NCBI GenBank assembly: GCA_050701115.1
Contig: JBOHER010000309.1
Location: 1-14,685 of the forward strand
Direction of reading: 5' to 3'
Length of the DNA stretch: 14,685 bases
DNA from: JBOHER01 sp050701115
Lineage (GTDB): Bacteria; Actinomycetota; Actinomycetes; Mycobacteriales; Pseudonocardiaceae
The translations under genes were made by a program, and so were the position numbers. The notes under the pieces were generated by a model. That model saw nothing but the letters and a program-made list of their open reading frames with translations. It searched no databases and was not told the DNA's origin. Every line of letters begins with the position of its first letter. The stretch's first letter is position 1. Of this stretch, positions 1 through 6,920 are shown piece after piece.

Positions 1-1003
1 CCCGCCCCCTCGGCAGCCGTCCACGGCCTGGCCGCCGTTGCTGCTCTCCGCCGCGTGGCGCCGCAGAGCGAGCTGTCCCTGCTCGACGGAACGGTCGAGA
101 TCCTTGGCGAACGCCGGCCGCTTCCGCCGTGGACCGAATCTGCGAGCGCAGTCCCCGCCGCGGCCTGGCAGGCAGTCAACGTGTGGGACAGCGCGCGGGC
201 GTTGTTCGTCGAATACGACGCCCCGAAGCCGCACACGTTGGCGGCGTTCCTAGACAAGGCCGGGAGTCTGCTGGTCACCGCTCTGCTGGTGCTCGGGCCG
301 GGCGGCGCCGGCGACTGGGCCCAGCTGCGCGAACCCGATGACGTGCCCATGCCGCTCACCGAGCACCCTGTCGATCAGGTGCTCGCCGAACTGGCCGACG
401 CCATGCGGGCCACGGACATGACTTTGCCGCGCCAGGACGACGAAGGCTACGTCGGACTGCGGGCGCTGGCGTGGTCACGGTGCCGTGATTACTTGCCCAG
501 CCTGGCGGACTGGCAGCCTCCACCCGAGGTGGACCGTGGCCAGGCCATCGACCGTTTCATCGCAGCTGGCGTCGAACGACGAGGTCACGCGATCGCTTGC
601 CGAGCTGTTCCTCGACTACGGCGAGGGGTACATCATCGCGGGCCCACTGTGCTGGAGCCCCGATCAGGTCGAGCTGTTCCTCACCGACTGGCTACCCCGC
701 AAGGCTGTCCTGGACGCGGGACAGCGGGACGCGCTGCCTGAAGCGCTGCGCCGCTGGGTGCGCTTCGCCCTGCAAAGCCGCGGCGTCGAGCCGCGCTGGA
801 TCGAGCCGGTGGTGCAGGCGGTCGACGACTGTCTGCCCGAGTTCACCGAGGCGTTCGGCGACCGTTCCGCGTGGGGGCCCGCCAAGCAGATGGCGGCCGA
901 GCTTCACGCCCGCGGTGTCGACCTCTCGGACCGTGCCGCGGTCGACGACGCGCTCAGTCAAGTCAACGCGGAGCGGCTCGCCCGCCGACTCCTCGACGAG
1001 TAG
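1..1003 (+). pseudogene. Frameshifted actinobacterial conserved hypothetical protein (5' end may lie outside the window)
   Basis: Two overlapping reading frames together make one protein. Frame 1 is open from the window edge through a possible GTG at 55 and reads convincingly to about position 565 (SLLDGTVEILGE, WDSARALFVEY, ending GQAIDRFIA). Sense then continues in frame 2 (ASNDEVTRSLAELFLDYGEGY, then LFLTDWLPRKAVL, WVRFALQSRG, AWGPAKQMAAELHARGVDL) to TAG at 1001-1003. One extra base, or two lost bases, at about 560-580 would join them. The C-terminal half (an acidic DYGEGY segment, DWLPRK, then helical repeats with WGPAK) resembles a family of actinobacterial proteins I recall only as hypothetical, so I assign no function. 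The frame is open upstream of the GTG, so the true start may precede base 1. A sequencing error would restore an intact gene of at least 310 residues. It converges on the next gene, 26 nt away. Confidence 0.6.
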
Positions 1004-1029
1004 CCGGCGGAGCGTGATTATCGCTTGCG

Positions 1030-1923
1030 CTACCGGTTCACCCGGCCGGCGATCTGCGGGTCGGGCGTGTCGAAGGTGCCGGGGTGCAGGATCGATGCGA
1101 TCGCTTCGACCCCGTCCACCAGGCGTGGGCCGGGGCGCGCGAACGACGCGTTGGCATCGACCGCCCACACGTCAACCTCCTCCGGGAGGACGTCGCGACC
1201 CAGTAACTCGCCCGCGAGTCGCATCGATCCGGCCAGATCGAACCCACAGGGTGCGCAGATCACGACCTCCGCCCCGGACGCCGCGACGTCGGGCCAGGTC
1301 GTGCGGAAGGACCGTTCCCCGGACCAGCCCAGCACGCACTCACCGCCGGCCCAGGTGACCATGTCGGGCACCCAGTGGCCCGGCGCGAACGGCGGGTCGG
1401 TCCATTCCAGCACGAGCGCCGGAACCCGCCGCCGATCCTCGACCTTGCGCCGGACGGTCTCGAGTCGCGCAGACAGGGCGAGCACCAGCTCGCGGGCTCG
1501 CGCCGACGTCCCGGTCGCGTCACCGATGGCCACAATGGACTCGAAAACCTCGGCGAGGTTGTGCGGGTCGGTGGTCAGCACCTCGGCCCTACATCCCAGG
1601 TGCTCGAGCGCCTGCTGCACGCTGGCGACGTCGACGGCGCACACCGCGCAGAGATCTTGGGTGATCACGAGATCGGCGTCGAGGTCGGACAGCGCGCCCT
1701 CGTCGAGCAGGTAGAGGCTCTCGCCCGCCGAGCTGAGCCGGGCGACATACGCGTCGATGCCTGCCGCGTCGAGCCCTTCGGGCAGGGTGCTGGTCGACAC
1801 GATGCGGCGGCCGCGCGCCTGCGCCGGGTGGTCGCACTCGAAGGTCACGCCGACGACCTGGCCACCGGCCCCGAGCGCGAACAGGATCTCAGTGGCCGAG
1901 GGCACCAGCGACACGATCCGCAT
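1030..1923 (-). CDS. BtuF-like cobalamin-binding (ABC substrate-binding fold) protein without signal peptide
   Basis: This 297-residue protein has the class III periplasmic-binding fold of BtuF/FecB-type proteins. It opens with the family's first strand (MRIVSLVPSATEILFALG) and has DLVITQDLCAVCAVD at 84-98, EWTDPPFAPGHWVPDMV at 173-189 and RPGPRLVDGVEAI at 263-275. True BtuF delivers vitamin B12 to the BtuCD importer. Members like this one, starting directly at the first beta strand, have no signal peptide or lipobox and are presumably cytoplasmic. Two Cys-x-x-Cys pairs (C92/C95, C223/C226) stand out. The ATG at 1923 is chosen because homology begins there. The frame stays open to an ATG at 2130, but those 69 extra residues look non-coding. 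No transporter or corrin gene is adjacent and I saw no cobalamin riboswitch upstream. The fold is confident, the ligand inferred. Confidence 0.85.
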   Translation of the reverse strand: MRIVSLVPSATEILFALGAGGQVVGVTFECDHPAQARGRRIVSTSTLPEGLDAAGIDAYVARLSSAGESLYLLDEGALSDLDADLVITQDLCAVCAVDVASVQQALEHLGCRAEVLTTDPHNLAEVFESIVAIGDATGTSARARELVLALSARLETVRRKVEDRRRVPALVLEWTDPPFAPGHWVPDMVTWAGGECVLGWSGERSFRTTWPDVAASGAEVVICAPCGFDLAGSMRLAGELLGRDVLPEEVDVWAVDANASFARPGPRLVDGVEAIASILHPGTFDTPDPQIAGRVNR

Positions 1924-2187
1924 AAGGCCACCGTAACCCTGATGTAAGCGCGACCGCCGGGCCGTCGCCTCGATGTCAGGGGGGCGTGCCGACACGAGAA
2001 TCAGCGATGAGAATCGCGTCGTCCAGCTGACTCCTCCCGGGTCAGGCTGCTCGATCGTGGTGGGAAAGGGGGTTGTCCCGGGCGTGCCGTCGGGCTCGCT
2101 CAAGGGTTTGCAGCTGGTGGTCTCAGACATTCACGCGGCGCGTGCGTGGCTCGGCGCGCACCTGATCGGTACCATCCCGCGCGCTGC

Positions 2188-2463
2188 TCACACGCGGTCC
2201 AGTTCCCCCGATTCGACAAATGGGGGCGGCACCGCGCCCTCTTCCTTGCTCCCGCCGCGCTGGGTCCACAGGAACACCGTCGTGCCCTCTTCCGCTCCCG
2301 CCGCGCCGATCGGCCGTTGCGCGATGATCACGCCTGCCGTCGGCGCGGCCGTGAAGTCAGGGCCAGAGGGGACGAGCCCTGCTGCCCGGACGATCGCGCA
2401 CGCGTCCTCGGCGCCGAACCCGACGACATCAGGCACCTCAGTAACCGGCCGCTCACTCCGCAT
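2188..2463 (-). CDS. Small single-PASTA-domain protein
   Basis: The 91-residue product is essentially one PASTA domain. VTEVPDVVGFGAEDACAIV is the strand-helix start, GLVPS leads the second strand, VIIAQRPIGAAGAEEGTTV is the conserved Q-x-P...G-x-x-V segment, and a short charged tail follows. PASTA domains usually occur in tandem outside the membrane on Ser/Thr kinases and penicillin-binding proteins, where they bind peptidoglycan fragments. This copy has no signal peptide, membrane segment or kinase, so it is probably cytosolic with an unknown partner. ATG 2463 is preferred because the domain begins right after it. An upstream ATG at 2538 would add 25 residues translated through the palindrome at 2502-2524, which is unlikely. 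There is no strong Shine-Dalgarno sequence. Confidence 0.75.
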   Translation of the reverse strand: MRSERPVTEVPDVVGFGAEDACAIVRAAGLVPSGPDFTAAPTAGVIIAQRPIGAAGAEEGTTVFLWTQRGGSKEEGAVPPPFVESGELDRV

Positions 2464-2501
2464 GACGTTCAGTCTAGGCGTGCGCGAGTATCGGTTGCGA
2501 T

Positions 2502-2524
2502 GTCCCCAATGTGGCATTGGGGAC
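2502..2524. repeat. Perfect 10-bp inverted repeat around a 3-bp loop
   Basis: GTCCCCAATG (2502-2511), TGG, CATTGGGGAC (2515-2524). It is followed by two GGACGT copies at 2521-2526 and 2528-2533. It lies 39 bp upstream of the PASTA gene start and about 110 bp before the ChaA-like remnant. It could be an operator, a hairpin in a leader, or a dispersed palindromic repeat. I recall similar CCCCAATG/CATTGGGG palindromes scattered between genes of Amycolatopsis-like genomes but cannot check this here. No T-tract follows, so a classical terminator is unlikely. Confidence 0.7.
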
Positions 2525-2634
2525 GTTGGACGTCCCATCTGCCGCGTTGATCAAGAACTGAGGCGGACCGTCGGCTGAATCACGTGGCAGATGAGCGGCG
2601 GACGCCTGCCGAAGCCGTTGGCAGGGTTGATGAC

Positions 2635-3339
2635 ATGTCAGCAACGATCCGGTCGCACCTGGTCCATTGGAGTGTCATCGCCCCGGTGTTGGCTGTGCTG
2701 ACCCTGGTCGTGTCTTGGGGTCGCGACGTGTCGCCGCTGGCCGCGCTGGTAGTCGGTGCGTTCCTGGCCGGCGCGGTGCTCGCAGCCGTCCACCACGCCG
2801 AGGTCGTCGCGCATCGGGTCGGAGAGCCGTTCGGGTCGTGATGATCACCTGCAACGGGATCGTCGGCTTGTCGATGCTGATCACCGCTGCACCGGCGGGT
2901 GGCGCAGTTCCATGCCGAAGGCATGGGAGCGGCGCTGGCGACCGTCGCCACGGTGGCGACGCTCAGTCTCGTCCTGCGACCTTCACCACGAGCAGACCGG
3001 GTCCGGACTTCTCGCCGGGTCATCGCGCTCCTGGTGCTGCTGCCGGAAACCCTGGCGGCGATCAGGGCCGCCCGCCGGGACCGCGTGCAGATCAGCCTCA
3101 ACCTGGCGTTCGGTTCGGCGATGGCCAGCATCGGACTCACCATCCCCACGATCGCGGTCGTGATGCTGTGGCTGGAGGGCCCGCTGGTGCTGGGGCTTGG
3201 CCCGACCGAGATGGTGCTGCTCGCGCGTACCGTGGTCGTCGGAACCCTCACCGTGGTACCCGGTCGCGCCACCTTGCTCCAGGGCGGCGTCCACCTGGCC
3301 ATCTTCGGGGCCTTCGTGTTCTTGGCGACCAGTCCGTGA
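2635..3339 (+). pseudogene. chaA: Decayed Ca2+/H+ (cation/proton) antiporter, ChaA family
   Basis: Pieces of a ChaA-type antiporter (normally about 360 residues, 11 membrane segments) appear in order but in different frames. The start is intact: ATG 2635 with AGGG 8 nt upstream, then SVIAPVLAVLTLVVSWG and HHAEVVAHRVGEPFG, ended by TGA at 2839-2841. A second piece in frame 3 from 2838 reads VMITCNGIVGLSMLI. A third from 2899 in frame 1 reads AQFHAEGMGAALATVATVAT. A short frame-3 piece near 2980-3015 reads ATFTTSRPGPDFSPG. The last piece, in frame 1 from about 3019, carries the second conserved exchanger motif (LLVLLPETLAAIRAARRD, LNLAFGSAMASIGLTIP) to the C-terminus. The first acidic exchanger motif, expected right after GEPFG, and roughly 100 residues in the middle are missing. 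At least three frame changes and two deletions make it non-functional. The C-terminal 146-residue piece could still be expressed as a fragment. Confidence 0.8.
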
Positions 3340-3363
3340 GCTAACCGCCATCTGCCTGGCTGG

Positions 3364-4938
3364 TCACAGCCGGAAGGACAGAGTCCTCCGAATGAGGTCC
3401 AGCGCCTCGTCGGCCCAGGACAGGATGCCGAGCCCGGAGGTGATCAGCGCGGGCGGCGTGTTGATCAGGGTGTCCCTGCGGATGAGCCGGTCGAAGTCGA
3501 CGGTGACCGGATCCGGCCGCACCGACCCGCCCGCGAGGCGGAACGACACTCCGGCCAGCCGCATGATGTTGATCATCTCTTGGGCGAGGATGCCGTAGCC
3601 AACGGTGGTGGGATGCACTCCGTCCAAAGAGAACAATCCGCCGGTCGCTCTCCGGTTGCCGTCACTGGTGAGGAACCTGGAGTCGGGCACCGGCCTGAGG
3701 GCCCGCAATTGTGGCGGCAGCGGATAGGGCTGCCACCAGTCCGGGCGGGCGAGTGGGTCTTCGACGTAACGCCGGTGGGCGAGCCGGTCGAGTATTCCGG
3801 CCACATCGAGGAGGTACCAGTCGCGCGGCGTGGTGGGGTCGCTGCGCTCCTTGCGCACGAGGTCGGTGATCGCGACGTTGTACTGGTCGATCGCGCTGTC
3901 CACCGCGCGGGCCTCCGCGGCGGTGATGTGCGGATCCTGTGCGGGGTTGAACCTGTTGTCGGGAATCCACGGCCGGGTGTAGTACGGGAAGTAGCGTGAT
4001 CCCGGGCGGACTTTGGTGCCGACGCCGCGGGCCAGCGGTGCGATCGTCACGTGCGGCACGGTGCACCAGATGACGTGGCGCGCCTTGATTCCGCGGACTT
4101 GACCGGCGACCTTGTGCAGTTCGTCGATGAAGTGGGTCGGCCGCCAGACGGTGTACTTTCCTTTCCGCGCCGGGTCGTTGTAGTCGCTGCCGCTCCACAC
4201 CACCTCGAGGCGGACCACGCTGCCCAGCGCGTTGTTGGCGCCCAGGAATACCACGAGCGTTTCTACGCCGGATTCGGCGTCGGTGGGTTCCTCACCCAGC
4301 CTGGCTGCCGCGTCGAACACCATCATGTTGATCGCTTCGTTCGTCATCGGATACACGCGCATCGCGGCGCGTTCGGTGGCGTTCTCCACGAACTGATGGA
4401 TCAGATCATCCTTGGGTACCTTGACATTCTGCTCGAGGAGCTTGCCGGTCATCGACAGTGCGTCCCGCAGATCCCATCCATACATCGCCAGGTTGTGATT
4501 GATCTGCTTGAATCGGGGAATGACCGATCCCGGGCCGCGTTCCCAGTAGTCCTCAACCTGATCCATGAACTGCCGGACGTGGAACAGCGCGAGCGGAACC
4601 TCCCACCAATCCAGCTTCTTACCGAAGCTGCGCTCGAGTTCGCGCAGCATCAACTCGATGTTCAGCGGCAGCCCGCCGAAACTGTCGTACCTCGGGCAGC
4701 GAAACCGGTTCAACCATCCCAGTTCGTGCGCGATGATCGCGGGACAGGAGATATCGGTGTTGAACACGGCCCCGCTCTGGAATCCGTGCAGTAGGGAGTC
4801 CCCGATAGTCACCAGCCGGTGTGGCGGATCGCCCCTGGTGGGAACGGGCACGTGCGGGACACCGACCGTCGGATCCCACACCGGCTCGCGCGGCTCCTCG
4901 GTGATCGTCACATCAGCGGGGTTAGGAAGGTGGACCAT
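3364..4938 (-). CDS. SGNH/GDSL-type hydrolase-like protein, 524 residues, apparently cytoplasmic
   Basis: SGNH blocks are visible in order: block I VTIGDSLLHGFQSG (nucleophile Ser48), block II glycine in SFGGLP (86-91), block III FLGANNALG (Asn235/236), and block V LDGVHPT (Asp439, His442). The fold normally needs 200-250 residues. Here nearly 400 separate block I from block V, including Trp/Tyr-rich stretches (WWEVP, YFPYYTRPWIPDNRF, DWWQPYPLPP), so this is an enlarged subfamily, plausibly acting on an ester or lipid-like substrate. ATG 4938 is chosen because GGAGGG lies 7 nt upstream. The open extension to 5157 contains a hydrophobic stretch but lacks coding character. No signal peptide follows the chosen start, which is odd since many SGNH esterases are exported. 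The gene ends 24 bp from the ChaA remnant's stop codon, converging on it. The substrate cannot be told from sequence. Confidence 0.85.
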   Translation of the reverse strand: MVHLPNPADVTITEEPREPVWDPTVGVPHVPVPTRGDPPHRLVTIGDSLLHGFQSGAVFNTDISCPAIIAHELGWLNRFRCPRYDSFGGLPLNIELMLRELERSFGKKLDWWEVPLALFHVRQFMDQVEDYWERGPGSVIPRFKQINHNLAMYGWDLRDALSMTGKLLEQNVKVPKDDLIHQFVENATERAAMRVYPMTNEAINMMVFDAAARLGEEPTDAESGVETLVVFLGANNALGSVVRLEVVWSGSDYNDPARKGKYTVWRPTHFIDELHKVAGQVRGIKARHVIWCTVPHVTIAPLARGVGTKVRPGSRYFPYYTRPWIPDNRFNPAQDPHITAAEARAVDSAIDQYNVAITDLVRKERSDPTTPRDWYLLDVAGILDRLAHRRYVEDPLARPDWWQPYPLPPQLRALRPVPDSRFLTSDGNRRATGGLFSLDGVHPTTVGYGILAQEMINIMRLAGVSFRLAGGSVRPDPVTVDFDRLIRRDTLINTPPALITSGLGILSWADEALDLIRRTLSFRL

Positions 4939-5015
4939 GTCGAATCCCTCCGACGACGACGCTGTCGTAGGTGGAAGTAGCACGTGCCTGTGAGTCGCGC
5001 ATACCGCCAGCAGAA

Positions 5016-5153
5016 TTACCGCGACCGGGGCCGGTCGGATACCGCCGACGCCCACGGGATGGTTGCCAGCCAGACCATCGCCCCGATCAGGGTGGAGGTC
5101 AGGATGAGGCTGCGCTCCGCCAGCGGCCGGGCCAGGAACCCGATGCTGCCGGA
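5016..5153 (-). pseudogene. Possible internal fragment of an MFS (metabolite:H+ symporter type) transporter
   Basis: Between in-frame stops, the minus strand encodes 45 residues with strong membrane-protein character: FLARPLAERSLILTSTLIG followed by AMVWLATIPWASAVSDR. This matches the segment before the second SDRxGRR loop of MHS-family symporters (for example ShiA-type shikimate and aromatic acid carriers), where a helix with an L-x-TIP motif precedes the loop. The fragment starts directly after a TGA and ends PRSR-stop, so both ends of the gene are missing. It lies downstream of the marR gene in the same direction, with a MarR-site-like palindrome 11 bp upstream. I infer that an aromatic-acid transporter gene stood here and was mostly deleted. 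It is short, so a chance open frame cannot be excluded. Confidence 0.35.
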
Positions 5154-5164
5154 TCACCGAGTGA

Positions 5165-5176
5165 TCAAAGATTTGA
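5165..5176. promoter_or_regulatory. Candidate MarR operator, second copy
   Basis: TCAAAGATTTGA is a near-perfect palindrome (TCAAA-GA-TTTGA) matching 10 of 12 positions of TCAAAGTATTGA at 5912-5923 in the marR/operon divergent promoter. It lies in an AT-richer patch just upstream of the minus-strand transporter remnant and downstream of marR. I infer the same MarR protein bound here. No binding evidence exists in the sequence itself. Confidence 0.4.
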
Positions 5177-5255
5177 GTGACTAACGGGCAGCGTAAGTGA
5201 GGCGGCGCACAGTGCGCAAGGGATGGGGTGACTTCCCGCGTCGGGCGCCCAGCCG

Positions 5256-5795
5256 TCAGAAGCGTCGCTTGGGTGCTACCCCTTCTGCGCCATGCATGAG
5301 TTTCTCCAGTAGGCCGATAAGGATCGTCCGCTCGGGCTTGCTGAGCGTGCCCGCCCAGGCCTGCTCGCGTTCGTTGTGTGCCGCAAAGGCGCCGACGACG
5401 GCCTCATGTCCAGCGTCGGTGAGCTCGAGTTGGACGGCCCTGCGGTCGTGTTCGGCCTGGGATCGGGAGACCAGCCCGTCCCTCTGCAGCGTGTTGACCA
5501 GGGCGGATACCGCGGCCCTGCTCATTCCGGATAGCTCGGCGACGCGCTTGGATTCCAGCGGTCCGGCCAGCCAGAGTACGAACAGCACCCGAAACCCCGG
5601 CCAGCTCCATCCGCTCGGCCGGTGCACGGCCGATTCCAGGTCGTACACCAGCGCGCTGGTCAGCCGGTGCAGGGTGAGCACGAGCCGCATCGCGACCGGG
5701 TCCACGGTGGGCAGCTCCCGGGTCGTCTTCGCGATCGCGTAGTCGACGAACGACAGGTAGTCGAGCTCGCCCAGCTCGTCCGGTTGCGCGGTCAT
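5256..5795 (-). CDS. MarR-family transcriptional regulator, probable regulator of the homogentisate operon
   Basis: The 179-residue protein has the MarR layout: an N-terminal dimerisation helix region (40-60), GWSWPGFRVLFVLWLAGPL (62-80), a winged helix-turn-helix (KRVAELSGMSRAAVSALVNT at 83-102, then LQRDGLVSR), a wing ending HDRRAVQLELTDAG (116-129), and a C-terminal dimerisation helix (EREQAWAGTLSKPERTILIGLLE region). The D-R-R wing is typical for DNA contact. Such proteins usually repress a divergent catabolic operon until an aromatic acid binds. The gene is divergent from the MBL/hmgA operon with 146 bp between starts, and that space contains a palindromic candidate operator. This supports a role in control of the aromatic operon and of itself. 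The ligand could be homogentisate, a hydroxyphenylacetate or a ring-cleavage product. Confidence 0.9.
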   Translation of the reverse strand: MTAQPDELGELDYLSFVDYAIAKTTRELPTVDPVAMRLVLTLHRLTSALVYDLESAVHRPSGWSWPGFRVLFVLWLAGPLESKRVAELSGMSRAAVSALVNTLQRDGLVSRSQAEHDRRAVQLELTDAGHEAVVGAFAAHNEREQAWAGTLSKPERTILIGLLEKLMHGAEGVAPKRRF

Positions 5796-5911
5796 GTGCC
5801 CAGATTAGGCGTCCGCGACGGCATACGCGCGAGTCGCCCGTCCGCACTGACTTTGCCGAAAGGACTTCCCAGGCGGTTGTGAGGGGCGCTACGCTAGCAC
5901 TGGAGTAATAA

Positions 5912-5923
5912 TCAAAGTATTGA
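5912..5923. promoter_or_regulatory. Candidate MarR operator in the divergent promoter region
   Basis: TCAAAGTATTGA is an imperfect palindrome (TCAA-AGTA-TTGA) inside the only AT-rich patch (5904-5929) of the 146-bp gap between marR and the aromatic operon. It ends 18 bp before the operon's first start codon, so a bound repressor would block initiation or early elongation. A very similar sequence occurs at 5165-5176. I could not fix a convincing -35/-10 pair, and the assignment rests on palindromy, position and the repeated occurrence. Confidence 0.5.
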
Positions 5924-5941
5924 CCAAATGAGGTGTTGTTC

Positions 5942-6904
5942 GTGGCCGAGAAGGCATTCGCATCCTCCGCCGACCTTGGCGAGAAGGAGCAGACCCTCGA
6001 GGTGCTCTCCGATGGCGTGTACGCCCTGACGGCGGAAGGCGATCCCAACGTCGGCGCCGTCGAGGGCGAGGACTTCGTGGTGTGTTTCGAGGCGCTGGCC
6101 ACCCCGGTCGCTGCCCGCGCGTGGCTGGCCAAGCTGCGCGAGCACACCGACAAGCCCGTGCGCTACCTGATCCTGTCGCACTACCACGCCGTCCGGGTGC
6201 TGGGCGCGAGCGCGTTCGACGCGGAGGTGATCATCGCGCACGACAACACCCGAGCGCTGATCGCCGAGCGCGGCAAGCAGGACTGGGCCTCGGAGTACGG
6301 CCGGATGCCCAGGCTGTTCATGGAGCCGGATTCGATTCCCGGGCTGACCTGGCCTACACAGACTTTCAGCGACTCGGTGACGATCGATCTTGGTGGAGAG
6401 CGTGGTCAACTCGAGCTGCGCTACCTGGGCCGAGGCCACACCGAGGGCGACATGGTGGCCTGGCTGCCCCAGCAGAAGATCTTGTTCGCGGGTGACTTGG
6501 TCGAGGCGCAGGCCGCGCTCTACACCGGCGACGCCTTTCACCGTGACTGGTCGGGGTCCACTTTGGACAACCTGACGGCGCTCGGTGCCGAGACGCTGAT
6601 GGGCGGCAGGGGGGCCGTCGCGCGGGGCAGCGACGCGGTGGCAGCGGCGATCGCGCAGACCCGGCACTTCCTGCAGGTCATGCTGCACGAGGTCGGCGCG
6701 GTGCAGGAGCGTGGCGGCACGCTCAAGGAGGCTTTCGACGCCAGCCACGCTGCCCTGGTCGATCGCTACGGCAAGTGGCCGATCTTCGAGCACTGCCTGC
6801 CCTTCGACGTCTCGCGCGTGTGGGACGAACTGTCCGGGATCGAGCGACCGGTCATCTGGACCGCAGAACGCGACCGTGAGGTCTGGGATCAACTGCAGGC
6901 CTGA
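5942..6904 (+). CDS. MBL-fold metallo-hydrolase-like protein with incomplete metal motif
   Basis: This 320-residue protein has a metallo-beta-lactamase fold. LILSHYHAVRVLGAS is the first motif (His80, His82), LGRGHTEGDMVAWLP the second (His166) and ILFAGDLVE the third (Asp185), followed by a C-terminal helical region. Canonical members read HxHxDH. Here Ala83-Val84-Arg85 replace the part holding the Asp and third His, so one metal site looks damaged while the rest survives. GTG 5942 is preferred over GTG 5933 because AGG sits 8 nt upstream of it. It is the first gene of the aromatic operon and ends 16 nt before the hydroxylase. Its reaction is unknown. Ester, lactone or thioester hydrolysis upstream of homogentisate is a guess from context. 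I recall similar HYHAVR proteins beside aromatic catabolic genes, which would make the motif a family trait rather than damage. Confidence 0.85.
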   Translation: MAEKAFASSADLGEKEQTLEVLSDGVYALTAEGDPNVGAVEGEDFVVCFEALATPVAARAWLAKLREHTDKPVRYLILSHYHAVRVLGASAFDAEVIIAHDNTRALIAERGKQDWASEYGRMPRLFMEPDSIPGLTWPTQTFSDSVTIDLGGERGQLELRYLGRGHTEGDMVAWLPQQKILFAGDLVEAQAALYTGDAFHRDWSGSTLDNLTALGAETLMGGRGAVARGSDAVAAAIAQTRHFLQVMLHEVGAVQERGGTLKEAFDASHAALVDRYGKWPIFEHCLPFDVSRVWDELSGIERPVIWTAERDREVWDQLQA

Positions 6905-6920
6905 CAACAAAGGGGACGTG

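Larger units (their letters stand above)
4939..5255. other. Gap holding a transporter remnant, a regulator-type palindrome and a small inverted repeat
   Basis: This 317-bp stretch lacks an intact gene. From left to right it holds the Shine-Dalgarno and presumed promoter of the SGNH gene, a minus-strand fragment resembling an MFS transporter (5016-5153), a 12-bp palindrome like the one in the aromatic operon promoter (5165-5176), and GCGCAC-A-GTGCGC (5205-5217) with no T-tract after it on either strand. Overlapping open frames on both strands here have no recognisable coding content. I see no tRNA. Confidence 0.5.

Noticed and set aside
1924..2187. Cobalamin riboswitch upstream of the BtuF-like gene
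   Set aside because: I found no B12-box-like sequence or the expected conserved core on the minus strand. The 264-bp gap shows nothing I can name.
3336..3367. Hairpin between the convergent stops of the ChaA remnant and the SGNH gene (GTGA...TCAC)
   Set aside because: Only short, interrupted pairing is possible, so I do not call a terminator.
4939..5157. N-terminal extension of the SGNH protein with a hydrophobic stretch as a possible signal peptide
   Set aside because: The extension is Pro/His-rich, its hydrophobic part is far from the N-terminus, and a strong ribosome site directly precedes ATG 4938. The shifted frame there looks like transporter coding.
5205..5217. GCGCAC-A-GTGCGC palindrome as terminator of marR
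   Set aside because: A one-base centre makes a poor hairpin and no T-tract follows. It may be chance in GC-rich sequence.
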